This document shows, piece by piece, positions 53,339 through 64,000 of a stretch of DNA of 64,000 nt; position 1 is the first letter of the stretch; each line of letters starts with the position of its first letter. Source of the DNA: Lycium barbarum (Eukaryota > Streptophyta > Magnoliopsida > Solanales > Solanaceae); assembly GCF_019175385.1 (NCBI RefSeq), contig NC_083340.1, forward strand, positions 9,498,336-9,562,335. Reading direction: 5' to 3'. The position numbers and the translations under genes are program-made. The notes beneath the pieces were generated by a model, which did not search any database, was not told where the DNA came from, and saw only the letters and a list, made by a program, of their open reading frames with translations.

Positions 53339-55452
53339 TCATGACTGGCCTGCCTCATCTGGCGGTTGACTGGAGGACTCTCCTGGTTGGCACTGCGGCT
53401 CAACTAGTGACTGAAATATCGCCTGCTGCAGGTCCTCCTTTTCACTCCTCTTTAATCTCCTAGTCAACTCCTCCGGGTCCTCGGATGAGGCAAGAACCCT
53501 TTTTCCAGTATTGCGAACAGAGGGTTCGGCCTCCGTCTTCTCCTCAGAATCCAGCAAGTCCAGCACCTTGAATGTGGTAGGAAAAATGGGCTGTGGTGCT
53601 GGTGCTGGTGTGGCTATCATCCTGTGCCCCTTGAGTGTTTCAAGCTCCTTTCTCAGCTTCTCCAACTCACTCCTCAAGGAGCTAGACTCCCCTCCGGGTG
53701 CGGTCTGATCTCGAGTCAACAATCTCGATTCAAAGCTGTCGAGCCTAGCCTGATACACCTCGTGCTTTCTCTGAAACTCAGCACGGATCTCTGTGGTTGC
53801 CTCAGCAACCAGCTGCTGCACTATTTTCTTCACCGTCGGCCTGAATTGTAGCAATATTTTGTCTACTTGCCTTTCGGTCCGCACCGTTTTAATTGCAATC
53901 TGGCTGTAGTTAGCAGGACTGAAGTGCAGCAATCCCAGCTCTGGATCAGCAGGCTCGGCTGTCGCAGCAGCAGTGGTGGACCCCGAAGTATGATCCTGTG
54001 TGGCCGGAGGTGGTGGTGGAGGTGTTGCCTCAGAACTACCAAGTGTGGCAGCGGCTTCCTGAGCATGGACAGTCCTAGAAACACCTGTCGTGGTAACCTC
54101 AGGCCCAGTAGTAGCAGCACCCAACTCGGACCCTACTGGATCAATCCCTTAAGCACGGCTCGGACTCAACTCTAACTGAGTGTCGTCATCATCACCGGAC
54201 TGATCTGCCTCCCCGTCCTTTTTGCTTACCAGCTTGTTTTTCCTCCAATCCCCCACATGTGCGGCTGTAATTGTACCGTCCCACTCTGGAAGCGAAATTA
54301 TTCTTGCCCGTCGACACAATGCCGTGATAAGGCACGGAAAGACCATGTTCTGGTTTGGCTTGTATGCCCGGACATGCAGCTCCTCAGCTATCAATTCCCC
54401 AATATCCATCGGGTATCTCGACATGAAGGAGGCAATAGTAACTGCCTGATTGGTGGAAAGGGTATTATCTGCCTGTGTTGGAGTTATCCGATACCGCAGC
54501 AAAGTCCACCAAAATTTGGCCTCCGTGGACAAACAGCTTTTAGTGATCTTGACCTTCCCATCGTTAGTATATTTCTGCTCATGTGGCTCAGATGTGATAA
54601 GTGATGCAGTCCATTCCTTGACAGATTTGTTGTCCTTCCTGTCTCGTTTGTCTAAGAACAGGCTCAGATCAGTGGGAGCCACAAAGTCATCACCAAACAG
54701 GACCCTGTTGATGGCTTTGGCGGAGATATCAACCAGGGAATTTTGGACCGTCACATTTTCCAGCATTAGGATTTGATGCCAGGCAAGACTTGGCTTTTTC
54801 ATCGACCTCAAGACGGCCCCATAGGATGCATAGAACTCCCGCACAATATGCGGAGCATATTCTCCCGGCTCATGAGTGAATGCATCTAATTTGTATCCTT
54901 TGATGGTCTCATCCAGCTGCGGGTGAGCTGAAATACCATCGAAAATCAGCCGCCGTTCTTCAAATATTTTCCTCGACGGCTGCCCACCAGTCTCAGACCC
55001 GGCCATCCCTTGGTCATACAACTCCTTTGACCCCTTTACCAAGTACCGCAGTTTTTCTTCATCCAATTGTTTGGTCCTGACGACCAGCTTACGCCCCTTA
55101 GGCGGCGTATCATCAACCGAATCACTGCCCTCACTAGGACCTGCTGAGTTACTCTCTGGTGGAGTCTGGGTGGCAGCCCCCCTGCTTGATGCTTCCGCGT
55201 CAGAATCCCCCTCTTCAGACTGGGAGGCTTCCGACGCAGACTTTGATGGAGTCATGGGTGAGGGCAGGGTTGATGTGGTTGCCATTTTGTCTTGGGTGGG
55301 GGCCCCCCGGACTTTTGGTGGTGGTATAACCTCGGTGTACTCGGATCCTGATTGTTCCCCTTCCGAAGTGGAAGGTTCATCTATCAACCTTGAATCCGAG
55401 CGCACTCTCTTTTCCTTGCTCGTGCTGTGGTCCCCCGCTCTCGTTGCTATTC
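53339..55452 (-). pseudogene. Athila third ORF (plant transposon protein domain), one in-frame stop
   Basis: The frame is open from about 55468 to TGA 53339-53341 (about 705 codons) except for TAA at 54151-54149. It probably starts at a splice acceptor (minus-strand TCTTTTGCAG, junction 55453/55452), since the first ATG lies well inside. The N-terminal third is acidic and Ser/Thr-rich. About residues 120-400 form a globular domain (LRYLVKGSKELYDQGMAG, HIVREFYASYGAVLRSMK, FWWTLLRYRITPTQADNTLS, MVFPCLITALCRRA) of the 'putative plant transposon protein' type found after pol in Athila-like elements. The C-terminal third is Pro/Ala-rich, then a coiled coil (LRSELEKLRKELETLKG) and an acidic/basic tail. 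No signal peptide or membrane span is visible. Its role is unknown. Confidence 0.82.
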
Positions 55453-56936
55453 CTGCAAAAGACACCACATATCAGTTATCATGGAACAATCAACCAAAGA
55501 TAAGAATATATGACTGTGCACAGAATACATGTTCTGTCTGTGGTCGTAAACACAAAAGACGGATCGTAAACTGGTTTACGGTCCGTAAACTGCGATCGTA
55601 AATTGAGCAATCATCTTCAGAACATTCTGTCCCTTGTTGAAATCTTAAATACGGACCGTAAACTGGTTTACGGTCCGTAAAGTTAGATCGTAAACTGGGA
55701 TTCCTTTAGGATGTCATTCTGTCACTTAACATGCTTAAATACGGACCGTAAAGTGCAATACGGTCCGTATTGTGCAGTCGTAATTCGCACCACAGACAGA
55801 CACATATTTTGATTTCACAATTTCATATCATATCTCGGTTTCACATTGTGTTGGGGTTTAGGCTACTCAGACTTCACCTATTTTTCTATCAATATTCATA
55901 ATTCCCGCGAGTGTCAAGCCATTGGTGGGCAGACCAAAAACTTCAAATTTTGAAGTATGGAATGCCCTCAAACCCATTTGGGTGTTATTAACAATTACCC
56001 ATGAGAATTAAAAGAGATTGAACACCTCTATCCCCTCACTAGATCATTAACCAAGGTAATTATGCATTTAATCTCACAAACCCAGTCTAACAATCACTTA
56101 CCACCAAGTTCAAGTTCACAGAAAAAAAAATGGGGAACATCAATCATACCTTTCAATGATGAATCAGACCACTAGAGAACAGATTTTTAGAGCACCACTG
56201 CAATCACCAAAGAATTTAAACCTAGGGCAGAAGGGAATACGAATTTGTTGGTGGGCTGGGTTTTGTTTGTGGGTGGAGTTTGAGAAATTTTGGTGGTTAG
56301 GAAGATGGAAGATGATGGGTGAAGGTGGGGAACGTGGTTATATGAAAGGAGAGGGAGAATTAATTGTAGGAAGATGGAGGGAGTGAAAGAAGACGTGAAG
56401 ATAGAGGGAAGGGAAATCGTGGGGTGTGATTCATCTGCCCTTGATTTAAATCGCGGTGTATTTAAACCGCTGCTTTGTTTCATTTTTTTTTATCTGTCTC
56501 TAAATACGGTCCGTAAAATAGTTTACGACCTGTATTTAGAGTGGTTATGATGGCAGAACACTGCAATTCTTCATGTTAGTTTACGATCAGGTTTACGAGC
56601 CGTATTGTGAAATACGGTCCGTCCTCCATGATCGTAAACTAGCATCTTCATTACAGTGCTCACTGTTTAGTCACATTGTTAAATATGCCCTGGTTTACGG
56701 GCCGTATTGTGCAATACGGTCCGTAAAATTCAGGCGTATTTTGCAATGTTGAGAAACAGTGTCTTACAACTGAACTTACCTGCTTTTCAGCAGACTTTTT
56801 TCTGTGATATATTCCTGTACCAAAACAACCACTACCCTATATGTACGATAAAACAACAAAGAGAAATAAACATTACACTTGGGTTGCCTCCCAAGAAGAA
56901 CTAGATTTAACGTCGCTCCACGACGGTGGTGACCAA
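55453..56936. other. Internal non-coding stretch of the Athila element with two palindrome clusters
   Basis: This is the presumed intron or leader before the third ORF. 55560-55790 and 56500-56735 each hold five to seven TACGGWCCGTA-type palindromes (for example TTTACGGTCCGTAAACTG). Between them (56160-56400) is purine-rich, with a 76-codon plus-strand ORF of low complexity that I do not accept as a gene. A further splice donor upstream is not identified. Confidence 0.6.
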
Positions 56937-59900
56937 TCACTCCTTTTCTTGGTACACCAGATCATTGTTTGTTCCGAGGTGTTTCAACCTGTAGCGATCA
57001 ACAATCCTATCCTCCGAAACCATTCCGTGGTAGTGCTTCAATATCTGCCCATTCACCTTAAATGTCCGAGTACCATCTCCGGACTTCAATTCAACCGCGC
57101 CATGGGGTGAGGCACCTACCACCTCAAACGGACCAGACCACCTGGATTTAAGATTACCCGGTAGCAACTTCAGCCGAGAGTTAAACAGTAATACAGAGTC
57201 GCCCTTGTAGAACTCTCGCTTCAGAATCTTCTTGTCATGGTATTGCTTCATCCTTTCTTTATAGAGGGTTGCACTCTCATACGCCTGGTACCGAAATTCA
57301 TCCATCTCATTTAATTGGAACAACCGCAGCTTGGTTGCTTCCTCCCAATCCATGTTCCGCTTCTTCAGCGCCCACATCGCTTTGTGTTCAAGTTCAACCG
57401 GCAAGTGACAAGCTTTCCTGAATACAAGCTTGAAGGGTGAAGTCCCAATTGGAGTCTTGAAGGCAGTCCGGTATGCCCATAGAGCATCATCGAGCTTGCG
57501 GGCCCGATCAGTTCTATTGGTATTCACTGTCTTTGCTAGAATACTTTTGATCTCCCTATTGGACACTTCAACCTGTCCACTTGTCTGAGGGTGATAAAGC
57601 GTTGCCACCCTATGCTTTACACCATATTTCCCCATCAGTCCCGCGAACGCTTTATTGCAAAAGTGGGATCCACCATCGCTGATTATCGCCCTCGGAGTAC
57701 CAAAACGAGTAAATATGTTCTTTTTAAGGAACCCCATAACACTCTTGGCCTCATTATTGGGTAAAGCCACCGCTTCTATCCATTTTGACACATAATCCAC
57801 AGCTACCAAGATGTATTTCATTCCACCATAACTCACAAAAGGTCCCATAAAGTCAATCCCCCAGACATCAAACACTTCCACCTCCATAACAAAATTCATA
57901 GGCATCTCTTGCCTTCTGCCGATATTCCCTTGCCTTTGACATTGATCACAGGACCGCACCAAAAGATTAGCATCATGAAAAATAGTCGGCCAGTAATACC
58001 CGCACTCAAGTACCTTGGCTGCAATCCGGTTTCCACTATGATGACCCCCAACAGGAGAGTCATGGCATGCCTTTAGAATTGCCATCACTTCACTTTCCGG
58101 AACACAACGCCGAATGATGTTATCAGCGCATGTTCGGAATAAATAAGGCTCGTCCCAATAGTACTGCCGAGCATTCCGCAAGAATTTCTTCTTTTGATAA
58201 GTTTTGATATCATCGGGAACTATACCTGTCACCAAATAATTGGAAATATCGTCATACCAAGGTGCTACCTCCATCGACACTGCCAACACCCTTTCATCTG
58301 GAAAAGCATCATCGATATCAAGTTCATCAGAAGGTCTCCCAGCTTCTTCAAGCCGAGAGAGATGGTCAGCCACCTGGTTTTCAGTACCCTTTCGGTCTTT
58401 TACCTCGAAATCGAACTCTTGCAGCAATAGCACCCATCTGATCAGTCGTGGCTTTGCTTCCTTCATTGCCATGAGGTATCTCAAGGCTGCATGATCATTA
58501 TAAACCACAACTTTGGACCCCAACAAGTAGGCCCGAAATTTTTCGAAGGCAAGCACAATGGCAAGCAGCTCTTGCTCCGTCACTGTGTAATTCATCCGTG
58601 CAGCATTCAGCGTTCTGCTAGCATAATAGATCGGGTGCATAATTTTATCGTGCCTCTGCCCAAGCACTGCACCTATTGCAAAACCACTAGCATCACACAT
58701 CAGTTCAAATGGTAGGGACCAGTCAGGAGCAACAATAATAGGAGCAGTAGTGAGACGCTCTTTTAATTCCTCAAACGCCTTCTGGCACTTTTCATCAAAC
58801 ACAAATTTAGCCTCTTTTTCAAGAAGCTTGCATAGGGGATTTGCAACTTTAGAGAAATCTTTGATGAAGCGCCTGTAGAACCCAACATGTCCCAAGAAAC
58901 TCCGGACACCTTTGACTGAGAGAGGTGGAGGAAGCTTTGAAATCACATCAATTTTTGCTTGATCGACCTCGATCCCCTTTTCAGAGATTTTGTGACCGAG
59001 GACGATTCCTTCTTTCACCATAAAATAGCATTTCTCCCAATTCAGCACCAGATTGGTCTCCTCACACCTTTTCATCACTTGACCCAGATGGCCAAGACAA
59101 TCTTCAAATGAGTCACCCACCACGGAAAAATCATCCATGAACACCTCCAAGAAATCCTCCACCATGTCGGAGAAAATTGACAGCATGCACCTCTGAAAGG
59201 TGGCTGGTGCATTACACAACCCAAAAGGCATCCGGCTAAATGCAAATGTCCCATAAGGACAAGTGAAAGTGGTCTTCTCATGATCTTCCAGAGCAATGTT
59301 GATCTGGTTGTAGCCCGAATAGCCATCGAGGAAACAATAGTAAGAACGCCCTGCTAACCTGTCAAGCATCTGATCAATGAAGGGCATAGGAAAGTGGTCC
59401 TTGCAAGTGGTTGTATTGAGCTTGCGGTAATCCATGCAAACTCTCCATCCGGTGACAGTTCTGGTCGGGATCAACTCATTCTTGGCATTCGGCACAACAA
59501 TGATACCGCCCTTCTTAGGAACACATTGGACCGGGCTCACCCATTTACTATCAGCAATCGGGAAAACCACACCTGCATCTAGCCATTTGATGATCTCTTT
59601 CTTGACTACCTCTTGCATATTCTCGTTTAGTCGCCTCTGATGCTCTACATTGGGTTTGCTGCCCTCCTCCAACTGAATTTTGTGCTCACAGATCCCAGAT
59701 GGGATACCTCGAATATCTGCTATGGTCCAACCAATAACACGCCTATACTCCCGTAATACTTCCAAAAGCTGCACAATCTGCTCCTTAGTCAATAAGGCTG
59801 AAACAATCACCGGTAATGTATTGTCCGCACCAAGGAACTCATATTTCAGGTGTGAGGGGAGCTGCTTAAGCTCCAACTTAGGTGGCTCAATGATCGAAGG

Positions 59901-60668
59901 CTTTGCTGGAGGAGTTGTTCTATTTTCCAGATCAAGATTCAGCTTCTTTGGGTGGTATGTATATGAACCCAACCCAACAAGTGAATTAACTGTCTTCTCA
60001 TAGCCTTCCATGTCTTCAGCATCGAAATTCATCAGAATACTAGCTAAATCCTCACCCAAACTCTCTTCTTCCATCTTGAACCCCACTACTTCATCAACAA
60101 CATCGAATGAATCAATTACCGAAATACTCTCGTAGGCACTTGGTAACTTCATCCCTTTGCTAGCCTGAAAAGTCACTTCTTCATTGTTGACTCGGAACTT
60201 GATCTCATTTTTCTCCGAATCCATCAAAGCCCTCCCTGTAGCAAGGAAAGGTCTACCCAGAATGATAGGAATGTCCCGATCAACAGCACAGTCAAGAATC
60301 ACAAAATCAGCGGGCAACAAAAATTCACCAACCCGCACAATTACATCATCAACCACCCCAACAGGTCTTTTGATAGACCTATCAGTCATCTGCAACCTCA
60401 TCGTAGTCACCCTTGGCATCTCCAAACCTGATTGCTTATATATAGCAAGGGGCATCAAATTTATGCTCGCCTCATTATCACACAAAGCGCGAGCAAAATC
60501 ATGGTGCCCAATAGAACAAGGAATGGTGAACGCCCCAGGATCTCCCTTTTTCTGAACAGTTGTGGTTGAGATAATGGAACTCACAGTGTGAGTCAAACTC
60601 ACGGTTTCATGTTGAACCGTCTTCTTCTTAGTCAGCAACTCCTTCAAATATTTCGCAAAACCGGGCAT
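56937..60668 (-). CDS. pol: Athila pol polyprotein (protease, reverse transcriptase, RNase H, integrase), intact frame
   Basis: 1243 codons from [12 protein letters not shown] to VYQEKE. Protease: residues ~50-150 with ALCDNEAS (D64), where DLGAS is usual, so two residues next to the catalytic Asp differ. RT: ~340-560 with [19 protein letters not shown] (446-456), [16 protein letters not shown] and FMDDFSV (510-516), catalytic Asp pair present. RNase H: ~650-770 with CDASG (D659) and [12 protein letters not shown]. Integrase: zinc finger H869...H876...CDQC (907-910), then D939 (GIDFMGPF), D998 (ISDGG) and E1034 (QVEVSNRE), 35 residues apart as expected; a C-terminal GPFEVV domain follows. It is in the same frame as gag and separated only by TAG 60671-60669, so Met-60668 is probably not a natural start: the unmutated element would make one gag-pol protein. 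Confidence 0.96.
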   Translation of the reverse strand: MPGFAKYLKELLTKKKTVQHETVSLTHTVSSIISTTTVQKKGDPGAFTIPCSIGHHDFARALCDNEASINLMPLAIYKQSGLEMPRVTTMRLQMTDRSIKRPVGVVDDVIVRVGEFLLPADFVILDCAVDRDIPIILGRPFLATGRALMDSEKNEIKFRVNNEEVTFQASKGMKLPSAYESISVIDSFDVVDEVVGFKMEEESLGEDLASILMNFDAEDMEGYEKTVNSLVGLGSYTYHPKKLNLDLENRTTPPAKPSIIEPPKLELKQLPSHLKYEFLGADNTLPVIVSALLTKEQIVQLLEVLREYRRVIGWTIADIRGIPSGICEHKIQLEEGSKPNVEHQRRLNENMQEVVKKEIIKWLDAGVVFPIADSKWVSPVQCVPKKGGIIVVPNAKNELIPTRTVTGWRVCMDYRKLNTTTCKDHFPMPFIDQMLDRLAGRSYYCFLDGYSGYNQINIALEDHEKTTFTCPYGTFAFSRMPFGLCNAPATFQRCMLSIFSDMVEDFLEVFMDDFSVVGDSFEDCLGHLGQVMKRCEETNLVLNWEKCYFMVKEGIVLGHKISEKGIEVDQAKIDVISKLPPPLSVKGVRSFLGHVGFYRRFIKDFSKVANPLCKLLEKEAKFVFDEKCQKAFEELKERLTTAPIIVAPDWSLPFELMCDASGFAIGAVLGQRHDKIMHPIYYASRTLNAARMNYTVTEQELLAIVLAFEKFRAYLLGSKVVVYNDHAALRYLMAMKEAKPRLIRWVLLLQEFDFEVKDRKGTENQVADHLSRLEEAGRPSDELDIDDAFPDERVLAVSMEVAPWYDDISNYLVTGIVPDDIKTYQKKKFLRNARQYYWDEPYLFRTCADNIIRRCVPESEVMAILKACHDSPVGGHHSGNRIAAKVLECGYYWPTIFHDANLLVRSCDQCQRQGNIGRRQEMPMNFVMEVEVFDVWGIDFMGPFVSYGGMKYILVAVDYVSKWIEAVALPNNEAKSVMGFLKKNIFTRFGTPRAIISDGGSHFCNKAFAGLMGKYGVKHRVATLYHPQTSGQVEVSNREIKSILAKTVNTNRTDRARKLDDALWAYRTAFKTPIGTSPFKLVFRKACHLPVELEHKAMWALKKRNMDWEEATKLRLFQLNEMDEFRYQAYESATLYKERMKQYHDKKILKREFYKGDSVLLFNSRLKLLPGNLKSRWSGPFEVVGASPHGAVELKSGDGTRTFKVNGQILKHYHGMVSEDRIVDRYRLKHLGTNNDLVYQEKE

Positions 60669-62440
60669 CTACTTGACAGCTTCCAAGAAAGGAAAATTCA
60701 GAGATAACTGCTTCAGCTGATCATAAAACTTCTCAAACTTAGCATCTTCATTCTTCTTTACCAACCTCTGAGGAAAAGGAGATTTAGATTTGAAAAGCTG
60801 TGTCAAAGGGCGGAGAGCCCCTTTTACAGCCTGCTTGCTTGTGTTATCAGCTTCCCTCACCATCTCTGGAATCTCAGCGTCCTTCTTGTTAGTAGGAATC
60901 TCATCAGCAATAATGGGTGCTTCAGACTGCACCTCATTCTCTTCGTTTATCGGCTCAAGATCAATCACCTTCTCAGCAGCCCCCTGTATTGTTTTACCAC
61001 TTCTAGTAGTGATGGCAAATGCACGGTCTATACCGCCTCCCCCATTCTTAGGATTTGGAATAGTGTCACTTGGAAGTCCTCCCTTTTTAGGAGGGTGCTG
61101 CTCTCTAGAAATATCCCTCATCTGTGACTCAAGCTTCTGAATAGGCGTTGTATGAGAACCCACTGTTTCTGTCAGCCCAGATAAAGTCCTTTCAGACTTA
61201 TATTGATTTTCCAGAATCTTCTCAAGCATTGCTTCAACTTTCGAACTACCCTGCTCTGATGACTGCCCTTTCGGTGTTATATAAGGATTGGAACTCTTGT
61301 TCCCAAAATTGTTGCTGTTGTTGTAGCTCCCTTGGTTCGCACCACCATAGTTATTGTTGTAGTTCCCAGAGTTGTTGTAAGCACCTTGACCTTGCTGAGG
61401 TCTCTATTGATTCTGATTTTGATAGCCACCTTGGTAATTCTGTCTTTGATAACCCCCTTGAGAGTTATTAACATAATTGACATCTTCAACCTGCATAGGT
61501 GGCCCATCAAGGAATGGACCATCATGAGCATAGTACATCCCTTTTGGCAAAACTACATCATCCTCACAAACATTTACTTTTTTGATCTGAGATTCATCGA
61601 ACTTCTTCGTCAACAAGGAAATATTTGTTGCAAGCTCTGCCAATGTGTGTTGGGTATCCTGATTTTCCTTCACTATATTCTGGAGCATAGCACTACCATA
61701 TGGTACCACTTCAGCATTGTTTGAGTGCCAAGCCTGATTATGAGTTGTCAGCTTGTTAAGTATGGTGGTCACTGGTCGAAAGGTCTTGTTCATAAAACAC
61801 CCATCAGCTGCATTGTTAGCTACTGACTGTGTCACTGGATCTAACCCTATGTAGAACTTCTCCATCAATATATTTTCCGGAAAACCATGATTCAGGCTCT
61901 TCTGCAAATACTCTTTGAACCTCTCCCAGGCTTCATATAGTTGTTCCCCCGGTCGCTGCTTGAATTCATATATCTTGTCGCGAATCTCAGCCTTCTTGCT
62001 AGGGGGGGGGGGGTACCACTCTGTAAGAAAAACAGCTACCATTTCTGCCCATGAAATAATCGAATTTCGGGGCAGCTTCTCGAACCATGTTCTTGCCTCC
62101 CCAGCTAAGGAATATTTGAATAACCTCAACCGAATAGCATCTTGTGGAATATTTTTCTGGATGTGATTAGCACACACATCCACAAAATTCTGCAAATGAC
62201 GTTGAGGGTCATTCTCGGTAGAGTTCCGAAAGTATCCCTCAAGTTTCAACAGCTGGTATAAAGATGAGTCAATTTTAACTGTAGCAGCTCCAACTCGAGG
62301 TTGAACAATAGCAGACGCATAGTCCTCCTCTTGAACAGTTCAGCAAAAATATTCTCATCATCAGATTCATTCGCCTGATTGTTCAACCGATTCACCTGAT
62401 TACCAGCACGCTGATTCTGCTGATTTTGATTCATGTTCAC
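60669..62440 (-). pseudogene. gag of the Athila element, one frameshift and two TAG stops
   Basis: Start near ATG 62440/62434 (MNQNQQNQRAGNQVNRLNNQ). A one-base loss near 62333 shifts the frame; from 62249 the capsid reads open: LEGYFRNSTENDPQRHLQNF, LAGEARTWFEKLPRNSIISW, YEAWERFKEYLQKS, a clear Retrotrans_gag (PF03732) core of Athila type. Then a Gln/Asn/Gly-rich stretch is cut by TAG 61406-61404. The frame goes on through an Asn-rich tract, a coiled coil (KVEAMLEKILENQYKSER) and AITTRSGK to the TAG 60671-60669. Both TAG codons sit where Gln (CAG) fits the context. A G-run of 13 at 61999-62011 encodes a Pro run and is prone to slippage. Confidence 0.9.
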
Positions 62441-62530
62441 CTAGTTTACACAGAGTATAAAACAAGGTGTGATGGAATAAGCAAAAGACTTTAATCAAAG
62501 CAAACACTATTTAGTAATTTCAAAATCGTA

Positions 62531-62550
62531 TTCCCGGCAACGGTGCCAAA
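62531..62550 (-). other. Primer-binding site of the Athila element (tRNA-Asp type)
   Basis: The minus strand reads TTTGGCACCGTTGCCGGGAA four bases inside the 5' LTR. It pairs with the 3' end of plant tRNA-Asp (..CCCCGGCAACGGCGCCA) with about two mismatches, one of them a C-to-T type change. tRNA-Asp priming is the Athila norm. Confidence 0.85.
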
Positions 62551-63416
62551 ATTTGATACGCTCAAATTACACCTATTAATGGTATAACGCGGACGTTGTC
62601 AAATATAGTAACCCAACGAGGTTGGGGTCGAATCCCACAAGGAATATGGTGTGAAAAGGTTACTAAAGTCGTAGATGCTAAGTTCTAGGTCTAATGTCTT
62701 AATCCGATAATTTATTTAAAAGTTGGTTTTTCTATGACTAGTTGCTAAATTATTGCTTTGGTGACTATTTATGGTAAAAGAAACTAAGGTTGTGTCCCCG
62801 TTAGATAGAGTGTATGATCATGGGTATTGATCTTGATATACTTGTAATGGATCATTATATGAATGCACTTAATCTCTATGTGAATCTCTACTATTTCCCA
62901 ATAAATAAAGATTATATCTTTCTATGATTTTCCCAAATATAAGAAAGTGATTATGAAGAACGATTAATCATGCCAAGTAAATTCCTCTTATTCCTAAGTG
63001 AATTTATTAAACAAAGTTTAAAGCTTTGAGTTCTTGTTAATTATTCCTACCAACCCTAATTATTTTTCCAAATAAATTTAGGGTTTATGTCTTTAATCAA
63101 TGTTTGCAACCATTAATTATGAATGAAGAATGAAAAATAACTAAACCCTAATAATCCATTATTTGTATATCAATCACAAACCCAATCACAAAACACCCAT
63201 CATTGGGTTCACAACCCTAGTAAGGGAATTTAGTTACTCATGACAAAGACCAAGAAATAAGAAATTGAAGAATTCATAATTGCTTACTTTGGAATAAAAA
63301 AGGAATTCGTAATACTTGAATTGATGTTTGAATCTTCAAAAACTAGAGAGAATTAATATTCTAAGTCAAGAGACAACAAAAATAATGAATGATCTCTATT
63401 AAAAACCCTACAAAGG

Positions 63417-63426
63417 CTATTTATAG
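63417..63426 (-). promoter_or_regulatory. TATA box of the Athila 5' LTR
   Basis: Minus-strand CTATAAATAG, followed about 30 bases on by the ACCCTACAAAGG complement and AT-rich R/U5 sequence. It is conserved in both LTRs (51238-51229 in the other). Confidence 0.7.
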
Positions 63427-63473
63427 GTTTTGGAATTACAGAAGTTTCAGATTTGCACTTTAGTCCCGTCATG

Positions 63474-63820
63474 GCGAAATACGGTCCGTAAATCACTTTA
63501 CGGACCGTAAATTTGGTTTACGCCCAAGTTGGCTGCTCAGTCGTGTGCAACTTCCCCTTTTGAAATACGGACCGTAAAGTAGTTTACGGTCCGTAAACTG
63601 CATGGTCATAATTCAACATCTAATACTTCGACTTCCTGCCAGATGCTCAAATGGTTAAATACGTGATGGAATACGGACCGTAAACTGAAATACGGTCCGT
63701 AAACCTACTCGTAAACCACCATCTTCTCAGCTTGACTTTCTTGTTCTGTTATCCTTAAACACGACCATGGAATACGGCCCGTATTGTAAAATACGGATCG
63801 TAAACATCACTTTACGACCT
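63474..63820. repeat. TACGGWCCGTA palindrome array in the 5' LTR
   Basis: Same layout as 51282-51616, with at least seven palindromes. Several LTR differences fall in it; two copies that are broken in the 3' LTR (TACGGTCTGTA, TACGAACCGTA) are perfect here, and one perfect there is TACGGATCGTA here. Confidence 0.9.
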
Positions 63821-63973
63821 GGTTCTGCACTTCAACTGTGATTGTGCCGAATCTGTTCCTTTACCTGAAAAACACTAAAAACCACGTAAAATCACATAGG
63901 CTTGCTTAAAAACAAGTAAAACTTAGAGTCAAAAAGCATCGATTGTGGCGTAAAACCACGCCACATCACCAAC

Positions 63974-64000
63974 CACACAAAATTCCATTACCATGTCATT
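63974..64000. other. Right flank of the Athila element
   Basis: 27 bases of host sequence after the CCAAC duplication. Too short to identify. Confidence 0.5.

Larger units (their letters stand above)
50356..63968 (-). mobile_element. Athila-type Ty3-Gypsy LTR retrotransposon, full length
   Basis: Two 1415-bp LTRs (50356-51770, 62554-63968) begin TG and end CA and are flanked by perfect CCAAC (50351-50355, 63969-63973). On the minus strand the order is LTR, tRNA-Asp-like primer site, gag, pol (protease, RT, RNase H, integrase), a third ORF, 3' LTR. A tRNA-Asp primer site and an extra ORF after pol are established Athila features. pol is intact, while gag and the third ORF carry three nonsense codons and one frameshift. 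About 25 LTR differences by eye (roughly 2%) make it young, though older than the Tat element. Retrotransposition would need proteins supplied by another copy. Confidence 0.95.
62554..63968 (-). repeat. 5' LTR of the Athila element
   Basis: Partner of 50356-51770. In the transcribed orientation it starts TGATGTGGCG and ends GAGCGTATCA. It supplies the promoter for gag-pol. The palindrome array lies upstream of its TATA box, at 63474-63820. Confidence 0.95.

Noticed and set aside
53339..55452. Reading the third Athila ORF as a retroviral envelope
   Set aside because: No signal peptide, membrane span or cleavage site is visible. The globular domain is the plant transposon protein type.
54222..55601. 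Plus-strand ORFs of 108-176 codons across the third Athila ORF
   Set aside because: Shadows of the minus-strand protein, which has conserved family motifs. Unlike the Tat case there is no TATA box or intron set on this strand.
56156..56386. Trp/Gly-rich 76-codon ORF
   Set aside because: Purine-rich strand with GGxGG repetition; no start context, homologue or splice support.
57000..60555. Plus-strand ORFs opposite the Athila pol
   Set aside because: Complementary to catalytic motifs of an intact pol; no independent signal.

Overview
The window is plant nuclear DNA, almost certainly from a dicot of the nightshade family (Solanaceae). The evidence is spliced eukaryotic genes, LTR retrotransposons of the plant-specific Tat and Athila lineages, hAT and Tourist MITEs, a SolS/TS-like tRNA-derived SINE, LINE tails with a (GTT)n end, and LTRs of the TGTCACGACCC type that I recognise as common in Solanaceae. 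I see no prokaryotic, CRISPR or organellar content.

Layout. 1-619 is the 3' end of an LTR cut by the window edge. 2287-3232 plus 16188-16328 are two halves of a decayed Myb/SANT-like gene, split by a 12.96-kb Tat/Retand-type Ty3-Gypsy element (3233-16187, minus strand, 724-bp LTRs, TSD AAATT). That element has lost its protease and most of its reverse transcriptase, carries a spliced antisense gene with its own TATA box (4525-7374), and was itself hit by a 3-kb solo LTR (10763-13765, TSD TCTCA). 16445-26870 holds a small family of unrecognised membrane proteins (complete copy 17271-17834, second copy 26333-26833, fragments at 18039, 18585 and 21536) among MITEs, a LINE remnant and a truncated hAT transposase. 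26900-34258 has no convincing gene and consists of MITEs and local repeats.

34841-38273 is a pfkB-type carbohydrate kinase gene that retains the nucleotide-binding signature but appears to lack its middle exons. It is bracketed by a hAT element, a SINE and a LINE, all with TSDs. 41106-50250 is a transposon graveyard holding a plant mobile domain (PMD) gene and a Mutator-like N-terminal domain. It is punctuated by AACGCAGTAA palindromes and hit by a hAT element (TSD GCTCGAAC) and by two nested solo LTRs (TSDs GATTT and TAGAA). 50356-63968 is a full-length Athila-type element (minus strand, 1415-bp LTRs, TSD CCAAC) with an intact 1243-codon pol, a gag with two stops and a frameshift, and a third ORF downstream of pol that looks spliced.

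The window is therefore mainly a record of nested insertions. I resolved target-site duplications for eleven elements, so the order of events can be read directly. The only candidates for working cellular genes are the membrane-protein family and, less likely, the kinase. The most unusual signals are the antisense gene inside the Tat element, the dense TACGGWCCGTA palindrome arrays of the Athila element, a perfect 91-bp inverted repeat in the hAT remnant, the PMD/Mutator composite, and a LINE/membrane-protein chimeric ORF. All sequence comparisons were made by eye; none was computed or searched.
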